Shown piece by piece: positions 1 through 6,100 of a stretch of DNA of 6,747 nt; the stretch's first letter is position 1, and every line of letters starts with the position of its first letter. Source of the stretch: Bacteroidales bacterium (GTDB lineage: Bacteria > Bacteroidota > Bacteroidia > Bacteroidales > VadinHA17); contig PMNJ01000187.1 in NCBI GenBank assembly GCA_003162595.1, positions 8,031 to 14,777 on the forward strand, in the 5' to 3' direction. The translations under genes and the position numbers were made by a program. Below the pieces are notes generated by a model. That model was not told the origin of the DNA. It did no database searches and saw only the letters and a list, made by a program, of their open reading frames with translations.

Positions 1-263
1 TCACGTGAAAGCCTCATAGTTTCCAACCGGTTGATATTTGGAATACCCTTTTTGTTTTCATCAAGGGTTCCCGGGAGTCTCACCGAGTCTGAAAGAGTCC
101 GGTTATACCATTTTTCAGAAATGCCAACCCTGGCTGTATCTAGCGCAAACTTCCAGGAGCCGTTAAGAGAGATTGTATCATGAATGGGAACAAATGATCC
201 TCTGTTACAGGATGTTACTACAAACATCATTGCTATTAAGACATACTTGAATTTATAAAACAT
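1..263 (-). CDS. Glycoside hydrolase family 2 lipoprotein, N-terminal fragment (runs off left edge)
   Basis: Reading leftward from an ATG at 261-263, the frame stays open for 87 codons to the window edge. Seen: residues 1-19 form a short basic then hydrophobic signal ending in the lipobox V-T-S-C, with Cys19 as the likely lipidated residue. The mature part then shows ISLNGSWKFALD, a W at about residue 53, and RLPGTLDENKKG at about 63-74. Known: this spacing matches the start of the jelly-roll sugar-binding domain of GH2 enzymes (beta-galactosidase, beta-glucuronidase, beta-mannosidase types), and the 'LPGT-DENKKG' form is common in Bacteroidota members. Inference: an exported, membrane-anchored glycosidase facing the periplasm or cell surface. 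The catalytic barrel lies outside the window, so substrate and intactness are unknown. It sits 67 bp after the creatininase-family gene in the same direction and is probably co-transcribed with it. A non-catalytic GH2-like protein is possible. Confidence 0.82.
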   Translation of the reverse strand, partial: MFYKFKYVLIAMMFVVTSCNRGSFVPIHDTISLNGSWKFALDTARVGISEKWYNRTLSDSVRLPGTLDENKKGIPNINRLETMRLSR

Positions 264-330
264 GGAAGTAAATTTTGATTGTTGTTAAAATAAAATGGTT
301 TTCGCTTGCCAGGCAGAACCGGGCATTATA

Positions 331-1092
331 TCATTCATACATATTATTAATATCTGCAGCGGATAACTCGATCATAAGATTTCCAATCTTATTAATTACC
401 TCCTTTAAACACTTTTCTCCTTTCTCCGGAGTTGCTTTATGCGGATTACCAATTCCGGTGTCAACTGTGATTTTGGACCATTTCCTCTCCGCCCATGCCC
501 ATTTTTCATTTAATGCTTTTATCCTGAATTTTTTCCCGATACCGTTCCCTGCCTCGTTTAGAGGCAGAACCAACTCCGGTGCAAGAAATTGCATGACACT
601 TGTTTCCATTTCATCAGCATGACCCCCGCTATTTTCAAAAAAATCTGAATTTGAAAATGACTGATACCAGTTGCAACCACAGATAAACATTTTGGGATAC
701 TTAGGACCCAGCTCCCTTATCATCTGTTTAAAATCATTACCTCCGTGCCCGTTCAAAATTAAAAACTTATAAATTTCATGCCTGTTAAGAACATCTGTCA
801 AGTCATTTAGAATGGCCAGCTGAGTACTGGGGTTTAAATTAATATCCAGCCTGATATCCAGTTGCCCGGTATTGACACCAAAAGGAATTGTTGGCAGCAC
901 AATTACTTTTGAACCCTTATTCCAGGCAACCTGAGCAGACTCTGCTGCAATTTTCTCAACCATAATACTATCAGTGGCAAAAGGCAAATGATAGTTATGT
1001 GCTTCCGTAGCGCCCCATGGTAAAACAGCAAGGTCGATTTGTTTGTCTTTAAGTGCCTTCCAGTTTGTCTCGGATAAAATAAATGGCTTCAT
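331..1092 (-). CDS. Creatininase-family metal-dependent amidohydrolase
   Basis: The 253-residue protein has the usual family length and is complete, from ATG (1090-1092) to TGA (331-333). Seen: PWGATEAHNYHLPFATD at residues 25-41 supplies the expected metal ligands Glu30, His32 and Asp41. NGHGGN at 114-119 supplies His116. GGHADEMETS at 156-165 matches the third conserved block, usually HAGE-ETS. There is no signal peptide, so it should be cytoplasmic. Known: family members bind two divalent metals and open cyclic amides or cleave formamides or peptides (creatinine amidohydrolase, FAPy deformylase, MftE). Inference: hydrolysis of an unidentified small amide. The first motif departs from the GS-EQHG form of true creatininase, so creatinine is an unlikely substrate, and no mycofactocin genes are visible to support an MftE role. 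Only a weak GAAAG precedes the start. A GH2 lipoprotein gene follows after 67 bp. Confidence 0.88.
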   Translation of the reverse strand: MKPFILSETNWKALKDKQIDLAVLPWGATEAHNYHLPFATDSIMVEKIAAESAQVAWNKGSKVIVLPTIPFGVNTGQLDIRLDINLNPSTQLAILNDLTDVLNRHEIYKFLILNGHGGNDFKQMIRELGPKYPKMFICGCNWYQSFSNSDFFENSGGHADEMETSVMQFLAPELVLPLNEAGNGIGKKFRIKALNEKWAWAERKWSKITVDTGIGNPHKATPEKGEKCLKEVINKIGNLMIELSAADINNMYE

Positions 1093-1099
1093 TCTTTCG

Positions 1100-1113
1100 T
1101 ATTATTAATAATA
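1100..1113. repeat. 14-bp AT-only palindrome just upstream of the creatininase start
   Basis: TATTATTAATAATA is a perfect palindrome lying 8 bp upstream of the creatininase ATG. Its core ATTATTAAT recurs at 1181-1189, exactly 80 bp away, inside another palindrome. It could be a regulator site or part of the leader. However, the same core also occurs near the 3' end of the creatininase gene (about 342-350), so chance in AT-rich sequence is a serious alternative. Confidence 0.3.
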
Positions 1114-1178
1114 AGTGTAAAAGAAGACCAGTCAGGCTGCAGTCTTATTCCCGGGAGACGAAAGTAATAAATTCTCTT

Positions 1179-1191
1179 ACATTATTAATGT
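1179..1191. repeat. 13-bp inverted repeat in the divergent spacer
   Basis: ACATTA-T-TAATGT has perfect 6-bp arms around a single central base. It shares the ATTATTAAT core with the palindrome at 1100-1113. An operator for a dimeric regulator is possible, but nothing else supports it. Confidence 0.28.
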
Positions 1192-1273
1192 GCGAATCCG
1201 GGAATCTGATTCTTAAACTTTTAATGACCATTTTTTTCACATATCAGTTAACCTAATTATGACTGGTTTCATT

Positions 1274-1309
1274 TTTGCCGGATAAGTCTTTGTTTCTTAT
1301 TTAATTTTG
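1274..1309 (+). promoter_or_regulatory. Candidate Bacteroidota-type promoter for the rightward block
   Basis: TAATTTTG at 1302-1309 fits the TAnnTTTG -7 consensus of the Bacteroidota primary sigma factor. The nearest suitable upstream TTTG (1274-1277) is 24 bp away, a little longer than the usual spacing of about 19-21 bp. A closer TTTG at 1289-1292 is too near. The implied leader before the ATG at 1446 is about 130 nt. A second near-match, AATATTTG at 1397-1404, sits closer to the gene but lacks a good -33 partner. In AT-rich DNA such an 8-mer arises easily by chance. Confidence 0.3.
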
Positions 1310-1445
1310 AATTATCTCGACCATATTTTAAGTTCCGGTTAATCTATTACTTACATAAGATTCTGTCTTTACTCAATGAGATCCCTTATCTTTATCAATA
1401 TTTGGTTAGACCTTCTAATAACTTAACCTAAAAAAGTTTTTAAAC

Positions 1446-3311
1446 ATGCAGAATTTTGTAAATAAATCCGACGATAAAAAAACGCCCTACGAAACTGCCC
1501 GAAACTGCAGGCATTATGCTATGTGCAAGATAGATTTTCTTGGTAGTGGTGTTTGTGAATCAGGACTTGAAAAACAATTCGTCAGCTTTTATCCCCAGGG
1601 AAGGATGATACTTTATGAAGCTCTCGCTGGGAATAAAATCTCAGTGACCCAAAAATGCATCGAGATTGCCGGTAGCTGTAATTTATGCGGTAAGTGTGAT
1701 TACCAGTGTTACTTCCTGAATGAGATGCGTCCTACAAAAGTTATGGAAGCATTAAAGAATCATGTAGAAACTTATATTAAAAACGGAGGGAAAATCAAAC
1801 TTTCAAAAGACGATGATCTGCTTGCTGAAATAAAAAAAATTGTTGGTGATAACTGGGCAACTAATGATGAGGCAATTACTGTAACATATTCTCACGATCT
1901 AAGTGCAATCTCTGACCCCAAAGTTCCTGATTATGTGGTCATGCCAAATACTAAAGAAGAAATTTCATCACTTGTAAAACTATTTAACAAAAATAAAATC
2001 ACCTACACAATTCGGGGTAATGGTCAGAATCTTCTTGGGTTTGCTATAAATGATGGCGTCATTATTGACCTGAACAGGATGAAAACAATCGAATTTGATG
2101 AGAAGAACTGGCTTGTAAAGGTCGGGCCGGGTGTTACAGCTTTTGATCTTCAGAAACAAGCCCAGAAAAGGGGCTACAGGATCAATGCATCAGAGCCTGC
2201 TGCTCTTTTGTGTGCCAATATTATGTGCTCGGGAATTATGTCTACTTTTTCAACTACTTATGGAATAAATGCCGACAACTTTATTAATGCTGAATTTGTC
2301 AATCATTCAGGTTCTCTATTTAACCTGAATGAAATCTCCTCTCCTAATCTTTATTCCTACAAAAATTTACAGCATAAGGATTCTCCCGGTATTTGTGTAT
2401 CTGCGAGTATCCGGCTTCATCCTGTTACTGATGACGAAAAAGGGATACTTGTGCCATTTGAAACTCTTAATAATGCCCTTGATTTTATAAAGGACTGTTC
2501 GGTACGACATATCGGGCTGGCTCTGGGTATTGTTGGTGCTGAATATATCTCCACTTTTCTTTCTCCTACAAAAAAAATGGCTTCAGAAATTAAAAATATT
2601 TTCGTTGATAAACTAAACATACCCTGGCTTGTAGTTGTAATCGGAGACAAATATGCAATACGATCGATCAGCGAGATGGGATTCCCATTCTTTGATCAGA
2701 ATATGTTTAAATCGCTTTACCTGGGATTGCCATCTCTTAAGACGGCACAATGGCTCGACCTGGTAAAAGAGCTTTCTGATGATGAACCTTATTCATATTT
2801 AAAAGTTAAAAGTTTCGCAGAACTTTTTGAAACAGCTCTTTCACCTTCTCCCAGATTATATTCACAGGAAGTTGATAAGGAGCTAAGTCCCTTTTTTGAG
2901 AAACTTTTCTCGAGGCAGGAAATGACTGATCTTGTATGGCTGAATATGTACAGGATAATGAGTACCCGACTGGGTCGCAAAAAGCCTTTTTTGCCGGCGC
3001 TTATTTACTTACCCATAGATAATGATTTAATAAATGATTTTTCTGATAAATTCAGGCTTATTGCTGAAAAACATGGTATTGACAATGATTTTGGTTTTAT
3101 CACTCCCATCGATAACGGGAAAAGATGCATTTTTGAATATGATTTCTTCTATGATTATAATGATCCTGATGAGATACAAAGAATAAGACAGGTAGCAATG
3201 GAATCAAACATGTTAATTGATGATTATTCAGTCAAAACCGGTACTGTAAAAGGTCATCCCTATGTTTTATACCAGGGGTTTTGCAGGAAAGAGAATTTAC
3301 TGTATTCATAA
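1446..3311 (+). CDS. FAD-linked oxidase/dehydrogenase with N-terminal Fe-S module
   Basis: This 621-residue flavoprotein probably oxidises an alcohol, 2-hydroxy acid or phenolic substrate and passes electrons through an Fe-S relay. Seen: a cysteine-rich module at residues 21-115 has Cys21, 27, 37 and 71, followed by a clean C-x2-C-x2-C-x3-C at 78/81/84/88. A PCMH/VAO-type FAD domain starts near residue 148 with Y-S-H-D, then PDYVVMPNTKEEI (161-173), RGNGQNLLG (190-198), KVGPGVT (225-231), and a SEPAALLCANIMCSG stretch (249-263) leading into YGINAD (272-277). The C-terminal part (about 290-621) is consistent with the FAD-oxidase substrate domain. Length equals a GlcD-type enzyme of about 490 residues plus a 120-residue extension. 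Known: many related fusions carry Fe-S at the C-terminus; here it leads. The first cluster motif looks eroded, with Tyr24 where a Cys is expected. No signal peptide or membrane segment is seen, so it should be cytoplasmic. It is first in the block and is followed by the SDR gene after 16 bp. The substrate is unknown. Confidence 0.82.
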   Translation: MQNFVNKSDDKKTPYETARNCRHYAMCKIDFLGSGVCESGLEKQFVSFYPQGRMILYEALAGNKISVTQKCIEIAGSCNLCGKCDYQCYFLNEMRPTKVMEALKNHVETYIKNGGKIKLSKDDDLLAEIKKIVGDNWATNDEAITVTYSHDLSAISDPKVPDYVVMPNTKEEISSLVKLFNKNKITYTIRGNGQNLLGFAINDGVIIDLNRMKTIEFDEKNWLVKVGPGVTAFDLQKQAQKRGYRINASEPAALLCANIMCSGIMSTFSTTYGINADNFINAEFVNHSGSLFNLNEISSPNLYSYKNLQHKDSPGICVSASIRLHPVTDDEKGILVPFETLNNALDFIKDCSVRHIGLALGIVGAEYISTFLSPTKKMASEIKNIFVDKLNIPWLVVVIGDKYAIRSISEMGFPFFDQNMFKSLYLGLPSLKTAQWLDLVKELSDDEPYSYLKVKSFAELFETALSPSPRLYSQEVDKELSPFFEKLFSRQEMTDLVWLNMYRIMSTRLGRKKPFLPALIYLPIDNDLINDFSDKFRLIAEKHGIDNDFGFITPIDNGKRCIFEYDFFYDYNDPDEIQRIRQVAMESNMLIDDYSVKTGTVKGHPYVLYQGFCRKENLLYS

Positions 3312-3327
3312 ATCTTAACTTCAGGAT

Positions 3328-4500
3328 ATGGCTGGCAAAAACAAACCCGTAATAGCACTGACCGGAGCGACTGGCTTTCTGGGTAGCCATCTGATGGCAA
3401 CCATGCTCAAAAAAGGATATAGTATTATAGTTTTAGGACGTACGGCAAAAAATGAATCTCTGAAGGAACGGATCTCCAGACTTTTACAATGGTTCGGAAT
3501 TGACAGATGTCTGGATCAGGTTACATGTATTGATGCTGATTTATCACAGTATAACCTGGGAATAGAGAATAAAGAATATTCTAGGCTCTGTTCAGTTGCC
3601 GATTATGTAATTCATTGCGCTTCGGATACCAGCTTTTCAGAAAGCAAACGCGAAAAGGTAATGGCTGCAAATGTAAATAACCTGCAGGGAATCCTTGAAT
3701 TCTCAAAGAATGCGAATGTAAGCTTCTTTCATTATATCAGCACTGCTTATGTTGCAGGTACTGGGGTAACATATTGCAAAGAAATTCTATCATCTGCAAA
3801 ATCATTTACCAATGTATATGAGGAGAGTAAAGCCGCCGCTGAAAATATCATTTCCCTGTTTTGTCAGAAGAACTCTATTAGTCTTTCAATTATAAGGCCA
3901 TCAATTGTTTACGGTGATTCGCAAAGCGGACGCTCACTTAAGTTCAATGCTTTGTACTTCCCGATACGATCCGCACAATCAATTAGGGATATTTACCTGA
4001 ATGATCTTCGCAATAACGGAGGCATAAAAGCGACTAAAAACGGCATTTACATCGATAAAGACGGTTACCTGTTCCTGCCGCTTAAAATATATTTGCCCCA
4101 TGAAGGAGATTTGAATATTATCCCGGTGGATTATTTTGTAAATGCTACAATTAAAATAATTGAGAATTGTTCCCAGGGGGGCATCTATCACCTAACAAAC
4201 AACTTTCCAACAACAATGAAAATCGTTGCAAAGTATTACGAGCAGCTTATGAAAGTCAGAGGTGTAGAGATTATTTATGGCCCGCAACCCGACAATTTAT
4301 TACGAAATCCCGCTGAGGAACTGTTCGACCGTTTTATTGAACCCTACCGGCCCTATTTATCTGATAACAGAGTTTTCGACAGAACAAATACCAGCCTGGC
4401 AACAGATAATCTGAATCCTCCGGAGTTTACTTATGATATATTTAAAACCTGCATGGAATATGCAATCGAAGTTAACTGGGGAGCCTCGATTTTTGGGTAG
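3328..4500 (+). CDS. Extended SDR resembling thioester / fatty acyl-CoA reductase (NAD-binding_4 type)
   Basis: A complete 390-residue Rossmann-fold enzyme. Seen: TGATGFLG at residues 12-19 is the nucleotide-binding G-x2-G-x2-G motif. LGR at 36-38 ends strand 2, and Arg38 favours NADPH. HCASDTSF at 96-103 and YISTAYVAG at 136-144 supply the catalytic Ser/Thr, and Y-E-E-S-K gives Tyr164 and Lys168. NIIPVDYFVNA in the C-terminal half is the block usual in male-sterility/thioester reductase proteins. Known: such domains reduce acyl-CoA or carrier-bound acyl thioesters to aldehydes or alcohols, while related extended SDRs act as epimerases or hydroxysteroid dehydrogenases. Inference: reductive release or modification of an acyl chain is favoured, but a sugar or ketone substrate is not excluded. 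The protein is stand-alone, with no adenylation or carrier domain attached. Only AGGA one base before the ATG resembles a ribosome site. It lies 16 bp after the flavoprotein gene and 45 bp before the radical SAM gene. Confidence 0.82.
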   Translation: MAGKNKPVIALTGATGFLGSHLMATMLKKGYSIIVLGRTAKNESLKERISRLLQWFGIDRCLDQVTCIDADLSQYNLGIENKEYSRLCSVADYVIHCASDTSFSESKREKVMAANVNNLQGILEFSKNANVSFFHYISTAYVAGTGVTYCKEILSSAKSFTNVYEESKAAAENIISLFCQKNSISLSIIRPSIVYGDSQSGRSLKFNALYFPIRSAQSIRDIYLNDLRNNGGIKATKNGIYIDKDGYLFLPLKIYLPHEGDLNIIPVDYFVNATIKIIENCSQGGIYHLTNNFPTTMKIVAKYYEQLMKVRGVEIIYGPQPDNLLRNPAEELFDRFIEPYRPYLSDNRVFDRTNTSLATDNLNPPEFTYDIFKTCMEYAIEVNWGASIFG

Positions 4501-4545
4501 CTAAATAAATTGACCGAGAACACTGACATTCTTTTTTAATAGGTT

Positions 4546-6099
4546 ATGGCTAAGGTTTTACTCATCAACTCCAACAGATTCAAACATCCCTGGCCTGTTA
4601 TTCCATTCGGGCTCTGTTATATAGCAACCGCACTTGAGACCAATGGTAATCACACTGTACGTTTTCTCGATCTTTGCTTTTCCTCAGACTGTGAATATGA
4701 TATTAAAAATTCCGTTCGGAATTTTGTCCCTGATGTAATTGGTATCAGCATTAGAAACATTGATGATACGGGAGGCTATAAGGTACATTTTTTGCTGGAA
4801 GATATTAAAAATGATGTCATTGATTATTGTAAAAAGGAATTCCAGGGCCCTATAGTTATAGGTGGTCCTTCGGTAGGGATCAGCGGCAGGGAGATGCTTG
4901 ACTATTTTGACCTGGAATATGCGATTCGTGGTGACGGTGAAGCTGTAATGCCTGAGTTTGTAAAACGTATTGAAACCGGAGAGCCCCTTGAAGGATTAAA
5001 AGGTTTGATTATCCGAAGGGAAAATACAATTATCCAGGATAATGAACCTTTTCGCGTTGAAGATCTTGACTCACTGCCTTTCCCAAAACCGGTTCGTTAT
5101 CTGGATCTGGATTCGTATCGCCGGTTTGGATCTCCTATTCATATACAGACAAAGAGGGGTTGTATGTTCAGTTGTTCTTACTGCACTTATAATAAAATTG
5201 AGGGGAAAAAATACCGTTTAAAAAATCCAGCACTAATTGCCGATGAAATAGAGAATCTTGTAAAAGAAACGGGTATTAATCACATTGAATTCACTGACAG
5301 TACTTTCAATGTGCCTCTTTTACATACAAAAAAAGTTTTGCGGGAACTAATCAGGAAAAAACTCGACCTCAGGCTTCATACAATGGGACTTACACCTGCT
5401 GCAATTGATGAAGAACTTCTGGATCTCATGAAGAGCGCCGGTTTTAATGAAGTTGATATTGGCGCAGAATCAGCTTGTGATAAAGTACTTGAAAGTCTGT
5501 CCAAAGATTTTAAACGCGATGATGTAATAAGAACTGCAAACCTTTTGAAAAATAAAAGGATTCCTGCCACCTGGTTCATAATGCTTGGCGCCCTGACTGA
5601 AACACACGAAACAGTAATTGACACTTTAAACACAATTGGCAGAATAGCTTCAAAATGGGACCTGATTTTTATATCCACGGGAGTAAGGGTATACAATGGG
5701 GCTCCCATTGCAGAGGAGATCATGAAATATGATACACATTATCCAAGTGATAAGTTTTTGCACCCTATAAAAATTGAACCGGAGAAAATAAGTCTGGAGG
5801 AGATCCATGCTATCGCAAAGAGATTCTCCTTCGGATTCCCCAATTTTTATTTTTATGAAAAAGAGAATATAATTCCCGGATGGCTTCTGATCACCGGTAA
5901 CTATATCTTAAAAGTTTTACGTTCCCGTCAACCAGTCTGGCGGCTACTCATATTTCTTAAACGGGTTGAAAGGTTTTTTGGAATAGCATTGCTAAAAAGG
6001 GGATTATACGAACTAAAAACGAGATCTGGTTATAAGAAAAGTCATATAAATAATGGGTTTTCTCTGATCAGAAAAGAATTACATTCGAATACTCAATAA
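4546..6099 (+). CDS. B12-binding domain radical SAM protein
   Basis: A complete 517-residue class B radical SAM enzyme. Seen: an N-terminal cobalamin-binding Rossmann-like domain (about 1-150) starts with KVLLINSN, then has IPFGLCYIATALE, IVIGGPS (Gly106-Gly107-Pro108) and GDGE (129-132). A linker with DLDSLPFPKP follows. The radical SAM core carries C-x3-C-x2-C at Cys206/210/213, with Tyr212 in the usual place before the last Cys, and GAES at 306-309. The classical DxHxxG cobalamin motif is not seen, which is common in this family. Known: members use cobalamin plus SAM for methylation of unactivated carbons, ring contraction or cyclisation (BchE, HpnP, HpnR, OxsB types). The C-terminal stretch of about 440-490 is rich in aromatic and basic residues with hydrophobic helices (WLLI, WRLLIFLKR, FFGIALLKRG), which suggests contact with membrane or a lipid substrate. 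The start is fixed by the domain beginning at residue 2. The methyltransferase gene follows one base after the stop. The reaction is unknown. Confidence 0.88.
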   Translation: MAKVLLINSNRFKHPWPVIPFGLCYIATALETNGNHTVRFLDLCFSSDCEYDIKNSVRNFVPDVIGISIRNIDDTGGYKVHFLLEDIKNDVIDYCKKEFQGPIVIGGPSVGISGREMLDYFDLEYAIRGDGEAVMPEFVKRIETGEPLEGLKGLIIRRENTIIQDNEPFRVEDLDSLPFPKPVRYLDLDSYRRFGSPIHIQTKRGCMFSCSYCTYNKIEGKKYRLKNPALIADEIENLVKETGINHIEFTDSTFNVPLLHTKKVLRELIRKKLDLRLHTMGLTPAAIDEELLDLMKSAGFNEVDIGAESACDKVLESLSKDFKRDDVIRTANLLKNKRIPATWFIMLGALTETHETVIDTLNTIGRIASKWDLIFISTGVRVYNGAPIAEEIMKYDTHYPSDKFLHPIKIEPEKISLEEIHAIAKRFSFGFPNFYFYEKENIIPGWLLITGNYILKVLRSRQPVWRLLIFLKRVERFFGIALLKRGLYELKTRSGYKKSHINNGFSLIRKELHSNTQ

Positions 6100-6100
6100 A

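Larger units (their letters stand above)
1093..1445. other. Divergent intergenic region, no gene recognised
   Basis: This 353-bp AT-rich spacer separates the leftward creatininase gene from the rightward four-gene block, so it must hold both promoters. It contains short AT-rich palindromes near the creatininase start, an 11-bp palindrome with GAATC arms at 1202-1212, and one TAnnTTTG element facing right. The longest reading frames I found by hand are 22 codons rightward (1188-1256) and 28 codons leftward (1145-1231). Neither has a ribosome site or a recognisable product. I see no tRNA, riboswitch (including no cobalamin box that I can recognise) or clear rho-independent terminator. Confidence 0.7.

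Noticed and set aside
297..320. Imperfect hairpin (GGTT/AACC outer arms) about 10 nt after the creatininase stop, followed leftward by an AT-rich tract
   Set aside because: On the leftward transcript the stem has a C-A mismatch and a bulge and is short, so it is too weak to call a terminator. It could be a minor attenuator before the GH2 gene.
275..622. Rightward 115-codon frame opposite the creatininase gene
   Set aside because: It lies antisense to a well-supported gene, and its translation has no recognisable motif. It is a shadow of the real gene.
68..1157. Repeated TTCCCGGGAG at 68-77 and 1148-1157
   Set aside because: It is only 10 bp. One copy lies inside GH2 coding sequence and the other in the spacer, and there is no further shared flank. 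Most likely chance.
1145..1231. 28-codon leftward frame in the divergent spacer (MVIKSLRIRF... start)
   Set aside because: It has no ribosome site or recognisable family, and frames of this length are expected by chance in a 353-bp spacer. The amino-acid composition is plausible, so relatives could be checked for conservation, but there is no positive support here.
1188..1256. 22-codon rightward frame with a hydrophobic end, a possible leader peptide
   Set aside because: It has no ribosome site or attenuator-like structure after it, and it overlaps the opposite small frame. Most likely chance.
4501..4545. T-run in the gap between the SDR and radical SAM genes as a terminator
   Set aside because: Only a 4-bp AGAA/TTCT stem precedes the six T residues. 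This is too weak for rho-independent termination, and the genes look co-transcribed.
2417..5723. Leftward frames at 2417-2650, 2789-2980, 3979-4191 and 5376-5723
   Set aside because: All lie antisense within clearly recognised enzymes and show no family features of their own.
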